Made by a program: the position numbers and the translations under genes. Shown one piece after another: positions 37,885 to 48,836 of a stretch of DNA of 64,000 bases. The number at the start of each line of letters is the position of its first letter. Positions within the stretch are counted from its first letter, which is position 1. The notes under the pieces are model-generated. The model saw only the letters and a program-made list of their open reading frames with translations. It searched no databases and had not been told where the DNA came from. Origin of the DNA: Mycobacterium kiyosense (GTDB lineage Bacteria; Actinomycetota; Actinomycetes; Mycobacteriales; Mycobacteriaceae); NCBI GenBank assembly GCA_021654635.1, contig AP025179.1, forward strand, positions 3,720,001 to 3,784,000. Direction: 5' to 3'.

Positions 37885-39670
37885 TTATCCCCGTCCCGTC
37901 TTGGCGGCGCCCGAACGTGCTCCCGCGGAGGCGGCCCGTCGTTCCCGCGCCACCTGCTGGACTGCCCCGAGCCCGTTGTAGGCCGGTTTGGCCAGCGTCG
38001 ACGATCGGGTGGAGAGGTAGACCAGCGGCCAGGTCACCAGGAACACCACCACGAGGTCGAGGATGGTGGTCAGGCCCAGCGTGAAGGCGAATCCCTTGAC
38101 CTGCCCGATCGCCAGGATGTAGAGCACCGCCGCGGCCAGGAAGGTGACCGCGTTGCCGGACACGATCGTCTTGCGGGCGCGACCCCAACCACGCGGTACC
38201 GCCGAGCGGTACGAACGGCCTTCGCGGATCTCGTCTTTGATGCGCTCGAAGAACACCACGAAGGAGTCGGCGGTGGTGCCGATACCGATGATCAGACCCG
38301 CGATGCCGGCCAGGTCCAGGGTGTAGTTGATGTAGCGCCCCAGCAATACCAGGATCGCGAAAACCATTGCGCCGGAAGCAATTAGCGACAGGGCCGTGAG
38401 CAGTCCCAGCACCCGGTAGTAGAGCAGCGAGTACAGCAGGACCAGCGCCAGCCCGATCGCACCGGCGATCAGCCCGGCGCGCAGCGAGGTCAATCCCAGT
38501 GTCGCCGAGACGGTCTGCGCCTCCGACGACTCGAAGGACAGTGGCAGTGAGCCGTACTTGAGGACGTTGGCGAGCTGTTTGGCGGTCGCCGCGCTGAACG
38601 GCGGCTCACCGCCGCTGATCTGGGTCCGCCCCCCGGGGATGGCCTCCCGGATCGACGGCGCACTGACGACCTGGGAGTCCAGGGTGAAGGCGGTCGCGGT
38701 GCCGACGTGGGCGGCGGTGTAGTCCGCCCACACGTTTGCTGCCGCGCTCTTGAACTGCAGGTCCACCACGTAGCCCAGGCTGCGCTGGTCCATTCCCGAG
38801 CTGGCGTCCTGAATCTGGTCACCGCTGATGATCGACGGCGCCAACAGGTAGGCGGTTTTGTGGTCGGTCGAGCAGGTGACCAGGGGCAGATTCGGGTCGT
38901 CGTTTCCGGCCAGGATGTCGTCTTTGTCGCAGCGGGTGGCCTGGAATTGCAGCGCGATCATCTGGATGTACTGGCTGGTGCTCTGCCGCCACTTCTTCTC
39001 CTGCGCGATGCGCTCGGCCAGATCCTTGCGCGGATCGGGCGGTGCGGGCGCTTCGGCGGGCGGTTGCGGTGCCGGGCTGGACGCCGGGGCGGGCGCGGGA
39101 GCCGGCGCCGGCGACGGGCTCGGGGCGGGATCCTGCGGGTACGGTCGCGGCTGCCCCCGCGGCGCCCCGGCTGAGGCGCCGGCGGACCCGATTGCGGCGC
39201 CCCGGCTGAGGCGCCGGAGCACCGGGCGCGGGAGCAGCGGGAGCAGGCTGCTGTTCGGCGGGCTGGGCTTCCTCGGGCGGCGCCTTCTGGGCGGGCTGCG
39301 AGCTCAGCACCGGGCGAATGTAGAGCCGAGCGGTCTGCCCCAGGTTGCGGGCCTCGTTGCCGTCGTTGCCGGGCACCGTGATGACCAGGTTGTCGCCGTC
39401 GACGACCACCTCCGAGCCGGAGACACCGAGCCCGTTGACCCGCGAGCTGATGATCTGCTGTGCCTGCGCCAGCGATTCCGCGCTGGGGCGCTTGCCGTCG
39501 GGGGTGCGCGCGGTCAGCGTCACCCGGGTGCCGCCCTGCAGGTCGATGCCCAGCTTCGGGTGCGGCTTCTTGTCCCCGGTGAGGAACACCAGCAGGTAGA
39601 CGCCGATGAGCATGACCAGGAACACCGACAGGTAGCGGGCAGGATGCACCGGCGCCGAAGACGATGCCAC
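37885..39670 (-). CDS. secD: Protein-export membrane protein SecD, frameshifted in a Pro-rich insert
   Basis: The N-terminus ([40 protein letters not shown]) is in one frame. The rest ([14 protein letters not shown] onward, [94 protein letters not shown]) is in another. Adding one base at each of two identical CCCC runs (39165-39168 and 39200-39203, plus strand) restores a continuous 595-aa SecD with a PGAP-type repeat between the P1 head parts. SecD is needed for export, so sequencing error is much likelier than a null allele. First gene of the secD-secF-lipoprotein-apt run. Confidence 0.92.
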
Positions 39671-39775
39671 GTTCCTTCTATCTCCTTGCGAATCGGTTCT
39701 TGCCCTGTGGGAGCCTCCGGAAAGACTACGTGCCGCATTCGGGCCCGCGTCACGGACGCGGCGTGCGGACTGCGA

Positions 39776-40114
39776 TCAGGAGTCCTTGATCACCGGCGCT
39801 TCGTCGTCGGTGTCCTCGTCGAGCGCCTCGGCAGCGATCTCGTCGGAGTCGTCATCCGGCAGAATCTTGTCCCGGATCGCCAGCTTCATCCAGGTGGTCA
39901 CCACCCCGGGAGCGATCTCGAGTTCGACGTCGTCCTCGGTGAGGCCGACGATGGTGCCCTCCAGCCCGGACGTGGTGTGCACCCGATCTCCCGGCTGCAG
40001 CGACTCGTGCAGGTCGATGGTCGCTTGCATCGCCTTGCGCTGACGCCGAGACGCGAAATACATGAAGCCGCCCATGATGAGCAGGAACGGCAGGAACAGG
40101 ACAAAACTCTCCAT
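39776..40114 (-). CDS. yajC: Preprotein translocase subunit YajC
   Basis: 112 aa from the ATG at 40114. One membrane segment (FVLFLPFLLIMGGFMYFASRRQRK) is followed by the YajC core IDLHESLQPGDRVHTTSGLEGTIVGLTEDDVELEIAPGVVTTWMKLAIRDKI and an acidic tail. It is an accessory to SecDF. It sits 105 bp upstream of secD on the same strand. Confidence 0.94.
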   Translation of the reverse strand: MESFVLFLPFLLIMGGFMYFASRRQRKAMQATIDLHESLQPGDRVHTTSGLEGTIVGLTEDDVELEIAPGVVTTWMKLAIRDKILPDDDSDEIAAEALDEDTDDEAPVIKDS

Positions 40115-40272
40115 CAAAACGCTTTCTACTTGTTCGGGAACGGGTCCGGTGGCCCCAGTCTGCCATTCCCGCAGGTCGCAAACCGACCGGCATCGTCCCG
40201 CCGCCGTGCTGACCTACCAACGGTTAGGCTTTGAATCGCGACGTGACCGGCGCGCCGCGGAAGGAGGGGTCC

Positions 40273-41614
40273 GTGGCCAGCCTCGAGCAGAGCCGTCATC
40301 TGGTCACCGAAATCCCGGGTCCCGCATCGCTGGAATTGAACAAGCGCCGGACGGTCGCGGTGTCCCAGAGCGTGGCCGTCACCCTGCCGGTATTCGTGGC
40401 GCGCGCCGGCGGCGGCATCCTCGAAGACGTCGACGGCAACCGCCTAATCGACCTGGGTTCGGGCATCGCGGTCACCACGATCGGCAACTCCGCGCCGGCC
40501 GTCGTCGAGGCGGTGCGCGCGCAGGTCGCCGAATTCACGCACACCTGCTTCATGGTGACGCCGTACGAGGGTTACGTCGCGGTCGCTGAAGAACTCAACC
40601 GGATCACCCCGGGGGCCGGAGAGAAGCGCTCGGTGCTGTTCAATTCCGGCGCCGAGGCCGTCGAGAACGCCGTCAAGGTGGCGCGTGCCCACACCGGCAA
40701 ACCCGCCGTCGTCGCGTTCAACCACGCCTACCACGGCCGCACCAACATGGCGATGGCGCTGACCGCCAAATCCATGCCGTACAAGAGCGGGTTCGGACCG
40801 TTCGCGCCCGAGATCTACCGGGCGCCGATGTCCTACCCGTACCGCGACGGCCTGGTGAACAAGGACCTCGCCACCGACGGCGACAAGGCGGCCGAACGCG
40901 CCATCGCGGTGATGGACAAGCAGGTCGGTGCCAAGAACCTGGCCGCGGTCATCATCGAGCCGATCCAGGGCGAGGGCGGGTTCATCGTGCCGGCCGAGGG
41001 ATTCCTGCCCGCCCTACTGCGGTGGTGCCGAGAGAACGACGTGGTGTTCATCGCCGACGAGGTGCAGACCGGGTTCGCGCGCACCGGCGCGATGTTCGCC
41101 TGTGAACACGAGGAGATCGAGCCGGATGTAATCGTCACCGCCAAAGGCATCGCCGACGGCTTGCCGTTGTCGGCGATCACCGGCCGCGCCGAGATCCTGG
41201 ACGCCTCCCACGCCGGGGGCCTCGGCGGCACCTTCGGCGGCAACCCGGTCGCGTGCGCAGCCGCGCTGGCCACCATCGCGACCATCGAGTCCGACGGGCT
41301 GATCGAGCGCGCGCAGGAAATCGAACGCCTGATCACCGAACCACTGTTGCGGGCGCAGGCCGGCGACGAGCGGATCGGCGATGTGCGGGGGCCGCGGCGC
41401 CATGATCGCCGTCGAACTGGTGAAGCCCGGCAGTTCCGATCCCGATCCCGAGCTGACTTCGAAGCTGGCCACCGCGGCACACGCCGCCGGCGTGGTCGTG
41501 CTGACCTGCGGCATGTTCGGCAACATCATCCGACTGCTGCCACCGCTGACCATCAGCGACGAGTTGCTGACCGAAGGCGTCGAGGTGCTGACGGGCTTAC
41601 TCGCCGAACTGTGA
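40273..41614 (+). CDS. gabT: 4-aminobutyrate aminotransferase (class III PLP enzyme), frameshifted near the 3' end
   Basis: GTG start at 40273 with AAGGAGGGG upstream. Class III transaminase motifs: NSGAEAVENAVKVAR, FNHAYHGRTNMAMALT, EPIQGEGGFIVP, IADEVQTGFARTG and the PLP lysine Lys291 in TAKGIADGLPLSA. The frame breaks after GDERIGDVRG at the G5 run 41387-41391; removing one G continues with RGAMIAVELVKPGSSDPD and VVVLTCGMFGNIIRLLPPLTISDELL to the TGA at 41614, giving 446 aa, the normal GabT length. It transfers the amino group of GABA to 2-oxoglutarate, forming succinic semialdehyde. The preceding intergenic region is shared with divergent yajC. Confidence 0.92.
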
Positions 41615-41683
41615 CGGGTCGACGGATGTCCGCACCCGGTGCCCCAACTCACAATCGGTTCGCGGCGGGCGTCATTGAGAAAT

Positions 41684-41704
41684 AATGTTAGTTTTGCTAA
41701 CGTT
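41684..41704. promoter_or_regulatory. Imperfect inverted repeat upstream of the carboxylic acid reductase gene, putative operator
   Basis: AATGTTAG (41684-41691), five bases, CTAACGTT (41697-41704): seven of eight positions are symmetric. It lies in an unusually AT-rich patch about 63 bp before the start codon, where a TetR-type repressor would sit. No regulator gene is adjacent. Confidence 0.5.
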
Positions 41705-41766
41705 CTTGTAGTCAGCGCAACGTCGCGCAAATAGCCTTCAAATTTTTTCTGTCAAAGAGGATTGCC

Positions 41767-44700
41767 ATGTCGAACATCACCAACGAAGAACGGATAGCCC
41801 GCCGCGCCGAAGAACTCATAGCCAACGACCCGCAATTCGCCGCAGCCCAGCCTGACCCCGCCGTCGCCGCAGCGCTCGAACAGCCCGGCAAGCGGCTGCC
41901 GCAGGTGCTGCAGACCGTCCTGACCGGCTACGCGGACCGGCCCGCGCTGGGCCAGCGTGCCGTCGAATTCGTCACCAGCCAAGCCACCGGGCGCACCGAA
42001 CTCGCACTGCTCCCCCACTTCGACACCATCACCTACCGCGAACTCGGCGAACGAATCGACGCGGTCGGCCGCGCCCTGACCGCCGATTCCGTGCAGATCG
42101 GCGACCGGGTCTGCGTCCTGGGCTTCACCAGCGTCGACTACACCACCATCGACATGGCGCTGGGCAGCATCGGCGCCGTCTCGGTGCCGCTGCAGACCAG
42201 CGCGTCGATCGCCGGGTTGCAGCCGATCGTCGCCGAGACCGAGCCCATCCTGATGGCGGCCAGCGTCAACCAACTCTCCGACGCCGTCGCGTTGATCTCC
42301 GCCGGCTTCGCGCCGGCCAAGCTCGTCGTCTTCGACTACCACCCCGAGGTCGACGACCAGCGCGAGGCCGTGGCGAACGCCGCCGATGCGCTCGCCGCCA
42401 CCAACGTCGTGGTCGAATCCCTGGCCGAACTCATCGAACGGGGCCGGACGCTGCCGGCCAACCCGCTCGCGGAAGTGGCCGAGGACGCGCTGGCGCTGCT
42501 CATCTACACCTCGGGCAGCACCGGCGCCCCGAAGGGGGCCATGTACCCGCAGTACAACGTCGCCAAGATGTTCCGCCGGTCGGCCAAGAACTGGTTCGGC
42601 CCGACGGCCGCGTCGATCACGCTGAACTTCATGCCGATGAGCCACGTGATGGGCCGCGGCATCCTCTACGGCACCCTCGGCAACGGCGGTACCGCGTACT
42701 TCGCCGCCAAGAGCGACCTGTCCACGCTGCTGGAAGACCTGGCCCTGGTGCGGCCCACCGAGATGAACTTCGTGCCGCGCATCTGGGAGACGTTGTACGC
42801 CGAATACCTCAGTGAGGTCGACCGCCGCCTGGCCGACGGCTCGGCGGACCGCGCGACCGTCGAAGCCGAGGTGCTGGTCGAACAGCGCGAGCACCTGCTG
42901 GGTGGCCGGTTCATCTTCGCGATGACCGGTTCGGCCCCCACCTTCCCCGAACTCAAGACCTGGGTCGAGTCCCTGCTGGAGATGCACCTGCTGGACGGCT
43001 ACGGCTCCACCGAAGCCGGCATGGTGCTGTTCGACGGCGAGGTGCAGCGTCCCCCGGTCATCGACTACAAGCTGGTCGACGTGCCGGACCTGGGCTACTT
43101 CAACACCGACCGGCCCTACCCGCGGGGTGAGCTGCTGCTCAAGACCGAGAACATGTTCCCGGGCTACTACAAGCGCCCGGAGATCACCGCGAACGTGTTC
43201 GACGAGGACGGCTACTACCGCACCGGCGACGTCGTCGCCGAGGTCGCGCCGAACCACGTCGTCTACGTCGACCGCCGCAACAACGTGCTCAAGCTGGCGC
43301 AGGGCGAGTTCGTCACCGTCGCCAAGTTGGAGGCGGCATTCGGCAACAGCCCGCTGGTCCGGCAGATCTACGTCTACGGCAACAGTGCCCACCCGTATCT
43401 GCTGGCGGTGGTGGTGCCGACCGAAGATGCCCTGTCCCGGTACTCGGTCGATGAGTTGAAGCCGCTGATCGCCGACTCGCTGCAGAACGTGGCCCGCGAG
43501 GCCAACCTGCAGTCCTACGAGGTGCCGCGCGACTTCATCATCGAAACCACGCCTTTCACCCTGGAGAACGGCCTGCTGACCGGCATCCGCAAACTGGCCT
43601 GGCCCAAGCTCAAGGCGCACTACGGCGAGCGGCTGGAACAGCTCTACGCCGACCTGGCCGCCGGCCAGGCCAACGAGCTGAGCGAACTTCGCCGCACCGG
43701 CAAGGACGCGCCGGTACTGACCACCGTCACCCGGGCTGCGGTCGCCCTGCTGGGCGCCGCCAGCGCCGAGGTGTCCCCCGACGCGCACTTCACCGACCTC
43801 GGCGGGGACTCGTTGTCGGCGTTGACGTTCGGCAACCTGCTGAACGAGATCTTCGACGTCGAGGTGCCGGTCGGCGTGATCGTCAGCCCGGCCAACGACC
43901 TGGCCGCCATCGCCGCCTACATCGAGGCCGAGCAGGGCGGATCCAAGCGGCCCACCTTCGCTTCCGTACACGGCAAGGGCGCCACCGAGGTGCATGCCAG
44001 CGACCTGACCCTGGACAAGTTCATCGACGCGGCGACCCTGGCCGCGGCACCGAACCTGCCCGGGCCGGCCGCCGAAGTCCGCACCGTGTTGCTGACCGGT
44101 GCCACCGGATTCTTGGGCCGCTACCTGGCGCTGGACTGGCTGGAGCGGATGGATCTGGTGGACGGCAAGGTCATCTGCCTGGTGCGGGCCAAGTCCGATG
44201 CGGACGCTCGCGCGCGTCTGGACAAGACGTTCGACAGTGGTGACCCCAAGCTGCTCGCCCACTACCAGGAGCTGGCGGCCGATCACCTCGAGGTGATCGC
44301 CGGCGACAAGGGCGAGGCCAACCTGGGCCTGGACGCCGCGACCTGGCAGCGGCTGGCCGACACCGTCGACCTGATCGTCGACCCGGCCGCGCTGGTCAAC
44401 CACGTGCTGCCGTACAGCGAACTGTTCGGGCCGAACGCTCTGGGCACCGCCGAGCTGATCCGGGTCGCGCTGACCGGCAAGCAGAAGCCCTACACCTACG
44501 TGTCGACGATCGGGGTCGGGGACCAGATCGCCCCGGGCAAGTTCGTCGAGGACGCCGACGTCCGGGTGATGAGCGCAACCCGCAAGATCGACGACAGCTA
44601 CGCCAACGGCTATGGCAACAGCAAGTGGGCCGGCGAGGTGCTGCTGCGCGAGGCGCACGACTTGTGCGGGCTACCTGTCGCGGTGTTCCGCTGCGACATG

Positions 44701-45273
44701 ATCCTGGCCGACACCAGCTACGCGGGTCAGCTGAACCTGCCGGACATGTTCACCCGGACCATGCTCAGCGTGGTCGCCTCCGGCATCGCGCCGAAGTCGT
44801 TCTACGAGCTGGACGCTGACGGCAACCGGCAGCGTGCCCACTACGACGGGCTGCCGGTAGAGTTCATCGCCGACTCGATCTCGACGCTGGGTGCGCAGGT
44901 GCCCGACATCGGGTTCCAGACGTACCACGTGATGAACCCCTACGACGACGGCATCGGCCTGGACGAGTACATCGACTGGCTGGTGGACGCGGGGTATGCG
45001 ATCGACCGGATCGACGACTACCAGGAGTGGTTGCAGCGGTTCGAGACGTCGCTGCGGGCCCTGCCTGAGCGTCAGCGCCAGTACTCGTTGCTGCCGCTGC
45101 TGCACAACTACCAGCGGCCCGACAAGCCGATCAACGGCTCGATGGCCCCGACCGACCGGTTCCGGGCGGCAGTGCAGGAAGCCAAGATCGGCCCCGACAA
45201 GGACATTCCGCATGTCACGCCGGCGGTGATCGTCAAGTACATCACCGATCTGCAGCTGCTCGGGTTGCTGTAA
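41767..45273 (+). CDS. car: Carboxylic acid reductase (FadD9-type A-T-R enzyme)
   Basis: 1168 aa. The adenylation domain (about 1-640) has [42 protein letters not shown] and [10 protein letters not shown]. The phosphopantetheine carrier domain carries [10 protein letters not shown] with Ser682. The NADPH-dependent reductase domain has [11 protein letters not shown] from about residue 778 and the catalytic Tyr949/Lys953 pair in [11 protein letters not shown]. The protein is very close to the characterised M. marinum enzyme from memory. It activates fatty or aromatic acids with ATP, loads them on its own thiol and releases the aldehyde by two-electron reduction; a phosphopantetheinyl transferase encoded elsewhere is needed. 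All active-site residues are intact. Confidence 0.95.
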   Translation: MSNITNEERIARRAEELIANDPQFAAAQPDPAVAAALEQPGKRLPQVLQTVLTGYADRPALGQRAVEFVTSQATGRTELALLPHFDTITYRELGERIDAVGRALTADSVQIGDRVCVLGFTSVDYTTIDMALGSIGAVSVPLQTSASIAGLQPIVAETEPILMAASVNQLSDAVALISAGFAPAKLVVFDYHPEVDDQREAVANAADALAATNVVVESLAELIERGRTLPANPLAEVAEDALALLIYTSGSTGAPKGAMYPQYNVAKMFRRSAKNWFGPTAASITLNFMPMSHVMGRGILYGTLGNGGTAYFAAKSDLSTLLEDLALVRPTEMNFVPRIWETLYAEYLSEVDRRLADGSADRATVEAEVLVEQREHLLGGRFIFAMTGSAPTFPELKTWVESLLEMHLLDGYGSTEAGMVLFDGEVQRPPVIDYKLVDVPDLGYFNTDRPYPRGELLLKTENMFPGYYKRPEITANVFDEDGYYRTGDVVAEVAPNHVVYVDRRNNVLKLAQGEFVTVAKLEAAFGNSPLVRQIYVYGNSAHPYLLAVVVPTEDALSRYSVDELKPLIADSLQNVAREANLQSYEVPRDFIIETTPFTLENGLLTGIRKLAWPKLKAHYGERLEQLYADLAAGQANELSELRRTGKDAPVLTTVTRAAVALLGAASAEVSPDAHFTDLGGDSLSALTFGNLLNEIFDVEVPVGVIVSPANDLAAIAAYIEAEQGGSKRPTFASVHGKGATEVHASDLTLDKFIDAATLAAAPNLPGPAAEVRTVLLTGATGFLGRYLALDWLERMDLVDGKVICLVRAKSDADARARLDKTFDSGDPKLLAHYQELAADHLEVIAGDKGEANLGLDAATWQRLADTVDLIVDPAALVNHVLPYSELFGPNALGTAELIRVALTGKQKPYTYVSTIGVGDQIAPGKFVEDADVRVMSATRKIDDSYANGYGNSKWAGEVLLREAHDLCGLPVAVFRCDMILADTSYAGQLNLPDMFTRTMLSVVASGIAPKSFYELDADGNRQRAHYDGLPVEFIADSISTLGAQVPDIGFQTYHVMNPYDDGIGLDEYIDWLVDAGYAIDRIDDYQEWLQRFETSLRALPERQRQYSLLPLLHNYQRPDKPINGSMAPTDRFRAAVQEAKIGPDKDIPHVTPAVIVKYITDLQLLGLL

Positions 45274-45282
45274 GTAGACGCG

Positions 45283-45318
45283 AAGAAAGCCGGTCGCCTG
45301 CGGGCGACCGGCTTTCTT
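45283..45318 (+). terminator. Strong intrinsic terminator
   Basis: A perfect 16-bp stem (45283-45298 with 45303-45318) encloses a TGCG loop, rich in G/C at its base and ending in TTTCTT. It starts 10 bp after the carboxylic acid reductase stop and ends 12 bp before the stop of the convergent membrane-protein gene, so it likely serves both. Confidence 0.9.
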
Positions 45319-45330
45319 GTGCCGTGCGTG

Positions 45331-45987
45331 CTACTGATGCGCGACCGGGGTGCGGTGCCGCCGGAACAGCCCGCGCTTCGGCTCGGCCTCGCCGGCCGGC
45401 GCGTACTGCTCGCGGGGGGTGGTCAACACGTCGGTCTGCTGCGCGTCGCGGTCGGGCTCGACCAAGCCGCTGTACTGCTGCGACGGCACCGCCTCGACCG
45501 GCTGCGCCACCGGCCGGACATCACGCGCCAGCCGGACGGCCAGGCGAGCTACCGCGGCACCGGCCAGGAAGGCGATCAGCACACCCAGACCGGAGAAGTA
45601 CGCGATCTGCAGCACCGCCCGCTTGCGCTCGGTCGCGGCAACCGGGTCGCCGACCGAGCCGATGCCCAGCAGCGGCGCGAACGCACCGCCCACCACGAAC
45701 CAGGCGCCGCCCAGAGCGGCCAGCCAGCCGCCGAGCATCCCGCCGGCGCGACTGCGGGAGGCGATCAGCAGCAGTCCACCAACTGCGGTGGCCACGCCAG
45801 GCAGCACTTCCAGCCAGCCGCGGGCGGCAGTCCAGGACTGGCCCGGGGTGTAGGCGAAGTCGAAGTTGGGCCCGACGAACGGGATCAGTGCACCCCACAG
45901 GCCCAGCAGCACTAAAAGCAATCCGGTCACCGCGCCACGCGAGCGTGGGATACGTCCGCGGACGGGGCGGTCCTCGATGTGTTTCAT
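45331..45987 (-). CDS. Four-helix membrane protein of unknown function
   Basis: 218 aa from the ATG at 45987, preceded by GAGGAG. Hydrophobic segments: AVTGLLLVLLGLWGALIPFVG, WLEVLPGVATAVGGLLLIAS, MLGGWLAALGGAWFVVGGAFAPLLG and AYFSGLGVLIAFLAGAAVARLAV. An external loop NFDFAYTPGQSWTAARGW joins the first two. The C-terminal 60 residues are cytoplasmic and polar (VEPDRDAQQTDVLTTPREQ). I do not recognise the family. It occupies the place where M. tuberculosis has PE_PGRS44. Confidence 0.78.
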   Translation of the reverse strand: MKHIEDRPVRGRIPRSRGAVTGLLLVLLGLWGALIPFVGPNFDFAYTPGQSWTAARGWLEVLPGVATAVGGLLLIASRSRAGGMLGGWLAALGGAWFVVGGAFAPLLGIGSVGDPVAATERKRAVLQIAYFSGLGVLIAFLAGAAVARLAVRLARDVRPVAQPVEAVPSQQYSGLVEPDRDAQQTDVLTTPREQYAPAGEAEPKRGLFRRHRTPVAHQ

Positions 45988-46049
45988 GGCATCTCCTCGA
46001 TAGGTACCGAGGTGGGTACCCGCGCCCCGAAGCCTTGAAGCATGCCCAC

Positions 46050-47095
46050 CTATTCGAACAGTCCCGGCTGGCTCACGCCGACCGGTGGCGTCATGCCGAG
46101 GTGCGTCCAGGCCAGCGCGGTGGCCACCCGGCCGCGCGGTGTGCGCGCAACCATGCCGGCGCGCACCAGGAATGGTTCGCATACCTCTTCCACGGTGGCG
46201 GCCTCCTCCCCCACCGCCACCGCCAGCGTCGACACCCCCACCGGCCCGCCCCGAAGCTGCGGGTGAGTGCCGTCAGCACCGCGCGGTCCAGCCGGTCCAG
46301 ACCGAGCTCGTCGACGTCGTAGACCGCCAGCGCGAACTTGGCGACGTCGCGGGTGATGACGCCGTCGGCGCGGACCTCGGCGTAGTCGCGGACCCGGCGC
46401 AGCAGCCGGTTGGCGATGCGCGGGGTGCCGCGGGAGCGCCGCGCAATCTCGGCGCCGGCTTCGGCACCGAGTTCGATGCCCAGGATTCCGGCCGAACGGG
46501 CCAGCACGCGCTCCAATTCGGCGGGCTCGTAGAAGTCCATGTGCGCGGTGAAGCCGAACCGGTCGCGCAGCGGCCCGGTCAGCGCACCGGACCGGGTGGT
46601 GGCGCCGACCAGAGTGAACGGCGCGACTTCCAGCGGTATCGAGGTGGCCCCGGGCCCCTTGCCGACCACGACGTCGACGCGGAAGTCCTCCATCGCCAGG
46701 TACAGCATCTCCTCGGCGGGCCGGGCGATGCGATGAATCTCGTCGATGAACAGCACGTCGTGTTCGACCAGGTTGGACAGCATCGCGGCCAGGTCGCCGG
46801 CGCGTTCCAGGGCGGGCCCGGACGTCACCCGCAGCGACGAGCCGAGCTCGGCGGCGATGATCATCGCCAGCGAGGTCTTGCCCAGCCCCGGCGGACCCGA
46901 CAGCAGGATGTGGTCGGGGGTGCCGCCGCGGTTCTTGGCGCCCTCGATGACGAGTTGCAGCTGTTCGCGGACCCGGGCCTGACCGATGAACTCGCGCAGC
47001 GAACGCGGCCGCAGGCTGCCGTCGATGTCGCCCTCGCCGACCGCCAGGAACGGCGAGACATCGCGCTCGCCGAATTCGTCGAAGCCGTCGCTCAT
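46050..47095 (-). CDS. ruvB: Holliday junction branch-migration ATPase RuvB, frameshifted near the 3' end
   Basis: RuvB motifs in the main frame: [21 protein letters not shown], Walker [14 protein letters not shown], Walker [39 protein letters not shown] and arginine-finger region SAGILGIEL. The frame breaks after LTALTRSFG at the C4 run 46249-46252 (plus strand); one more base restores [33 protein letters not shown] and the winged-helix end, 348 aa in all. Its start overlaps the ruvA stop by 4 nt. It drives branch migration with RuvA at Holliday junctions. Probable sequencing error. Confidence 0.93.
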
Positions 47096-47682
47096 TTCTT
47101 CCCCAGCAACGACAGCGCGGCCCGCAGCGCCGTCGAGGTCGTGGCGTCGTGATCGGCGGCCAGCACCTTATCGGTGGCCTCCTCGGCCTGCTTGGCGGCA
47201 AAACCGAGACCGACCAGCGCCTCGACCACCGGACCCCGCACCGCGTGGCCGTTGACCGCGGGTGCGGCGCCCGCACCGGCCACCGCACCGATCTTGTCGC
47301 GCAGTTCCAGGATCATCCGCTCCGCACCGCGCTTGCCGATGCCGGGCACCCGGGTCAGCGCGGTGACGTCGCCGTCCGCCAGCGCCTGCCGCAGGGCCGG
47401 CGCATCGTGCACGGCCAGGGTCGCCATCGCCAGCCGCGGGCCCACCCCGGACACCGACAGCAGCGTGTGGAACAGATCACGGGTCTCGACGTCACCGAAC
47501 CCGTACAGCGTCATCGAGTCCTCGCGCACGATCATCGCGGTGATCAGCCGAGCCTCGGTGCCGGTACGCAGCGTGGCCAGCGTCGACGGAGTCGCGTTCA
47601 CCCGATACCCGACGCCGGCCGCCTCGATGACGGCATGATCGAGCGCCACATCGAGAACCTCGCCGCGCACCGAGGCGATCAT
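47092..47682 (-). CDS. ruvA: Holliday junction DNA-binding protein RuvA
   Basis: 196 aa. Domain I OB-fold ([35 protein letters not shown]), domain II helix-hairpin-helix pairs ([18 protein letters not shown] and [24 protein letters not shown]), an Ala/Gly linker and domain III ([24 protein letters not shown]) for RuvB contact. It overlaps both ruvC and ruvB by 4 nt, so the three are one coupled operon. Confidence 0.96.
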   Translation of the reverse strand: MIASVRGEVLDVALDHAVIEAAGVGYRVNATPSTLATLRTGTEARLITAMIVREDSMTLYGFGDVETRDLFHTLLSVSGVGPRLAMATLAVHDAPALRQALADGDVTALTRVPGIGKRGAERMILELRDKIGAVAGAGAAPAVNGHAVRGPVVEALVGLGFAAKQAEEATDKVLAADHDATTSTALRAALSLLGKK

Positions 47683-48233
47683 CGGGCGGCCTTCAGTTTC
47701 GCCAGGTACTTGTCGCGCTGCTGGGCGGCCTGCGCTTCGGCGGCGGCCATCCGGGCCAGCATCGGCGCCCGCCAGCAGTGACAGATGGCCAGCGCCAGCG
47801 CGTCGGCGGCGTCAGCCGGGGTCGGTTTGGCTTGCAGCGCAAGGATTCTGGTGACCATCGCGGTGACCTGCGCCTTGTCGGCGGCGCCGTTGCCGGTGAC
47901 CGCGGCTTTGACCTCGCTGGGGGTGTGGAAGTGCACGTCGATGTCACGCTTGGCGGCCGCCAGGGCGATCACCCCGCCGGCCTGCGCGGTACCCATCGCC
48001 GTGGAGACGTTCAACTGGGAGAACACCCGCTCGATCGCCAGCACGTCCGGGTGGTGGGTGTCCAGCCATTGGTCCACCGCGTCGCTGATGGCCAGCAGCC
48101 GGCGGTGCAGCGGCACATCCGACGGAGTGCGCACCACGTCGACGTCGAGGGCGGTGATCTGCCGGCCACGCCCGCTCTCCACCAGCGACAACCCGCACCG
48201 CGTCAACCCGGGATCGACGCCCATCACCCGCAC
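47679..48233 (-). CDS. ruvC: Crossover junction endodeoxyribonuclease RuvC
   Basis: 184 aa from the GTG at 48233 ([14 protein letters not shown]), chosen because it matches the family N-terminus and leaves the SOS box just upstream. Acidic catalytic residues are recognisable in [15 protein letters not shown], and the C-terminal [15 protein letters not shown]. It resolves Holliday junctions made by RuvAB. First gene of ruvC-ruvA-ruvB; regulated by LexA according to the upstream box. Confidence 0.95.
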   Translation of the reverse strand: MRVMGVDPGLTRCGLSLVESGRGRQITALDVDVVRTPSDVPLHRRLLAISDAVDQWLDTHHPDVLAIERVFSQLNVSTAMGTAQAGGVIALAAAKRDIDVHFHTPSEVKAAVTGNGAADKAQVTAMVTRILALQAKPTPADAADALALAICHCWRAPMLARMAAAEAQAAQQRDKYLAKLKAAR

Positions 48234-48253
48234 CGCAGCTCCCCATGTCGTTT

Positions 48254-48269
48254 CCGAACAGCTGTTCGA
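48254..48269. promoter_or_regulatory. LexA (SOS) box upstream of ruvCAB
   Basis: CCGAAC-AGCT-GTTCGA matches the mycobacterial SOS consensus with one substitution (C for the first T). It lies 20 bp upstream of the ruvC start. A LexA box before ruvC is known in M. tuberculosis, as I recall. Confidence 0.88.
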
Positions 48270-48315
48270 TAGCTTAGCGGCCAGGTCCGACAACTCTGCG
48301 CAGGGACACGCACCG

Positions 48316-48834
48316 ATGAGTAGGTTAAGGCCGGTGCCGCTCCATCAGCTTGCCGTCACCCCTGCCGACGTCTCCGGGGCCCGGCTGGCACTGGCGCTCA
48401 ACGGTCCACCACCACAGCCGCTCGCCACTTCTCGGCTGGCACATCCCGGGGGCAGCACGCTGCTACTGGGGGTGTTGGGCGCCTCGCACGTCGTGACCGT
48501 CGAGCACGGCTCGCGACGCTTCTCCGAACAGGTGTCGTGCGCGGTCGACGGCGACCTGCCCGGGCAGTCCGAGGCGCCCGGCTACATCCTCGAATCACTG
48601 ACCGAGGCGCACTCCGAGGGCACCTTCCGCGCCCTGGCGAAGGAACTGCGCGACCGGTGCGCCCACGAAACCGGTTGGCTCGGTGGGGTATTCCCCGGCG
48701 ACGATGCCGCGCTGACCGCGCTTACCGCCGAACCCGACGGCCCCGGCTGGCGATGGCAGACCTGGCACCTGTACCCCCGCCGATCCGCCGGCGGCGGGAC
48801 GGTGGTCCACACCGTCAGCCGGTGGCAACCCTAA
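48316..48834 (+). CDS. DUF2617-type conserved actinobacterial protein (Rv2598-like)
   Basis: About 172 aa from the ATG at 48316 (a GTG at 48334 is an alternative start). The sequence [62 protein letters not shown] fits the DUF2617 family, small proteins of unknown function found next to ruvC/yebC in actinobacteria. No signal peptide or membrane segment. Divergent from ruvC and convergent with yebC, whose stop is only 2 bp away. Confidence 0.78.
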   Translation: MSRLRPVPLHQLAVTPADVSGARLALALNGPPPQPLATSRLAHPGGSTLLLGVLGASHVVTVEHGSRRFSEQVSCAVDGDLPGQSEAPGYILESLTEAHSEGTFRALAKELRDRCAHETGWLGGVFPGDDAALTALTAEPDGPGWRWQTWHLYPRRSAGGGTVVHTVSRWQP

Positions 48835-48836
48835 GG

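Noticed and set aside
41752..44658. A 968-codon open frame on the reverse strand opposite the carboxylic acid reductase
   Set aside because: Its translation is Arg/Val/Gly/Gln-rich with no recognisable domain, and it mirrors the codon structure of the real gene; long antisense frames are usual at this GC content.
45988..46030. Two GGTACC hexamers upstream of the four-helix membrane protein
   Set aside because: Each hexamer is self-complementary and short; no known regulator or spacing argument supports an operator.
46020..46065. TTCGAACAG near the ruvB 3' end as another LexA box
   Set aside because: Only one half-site (TCGAAC) is present and it lies at the 3' end of a gene.
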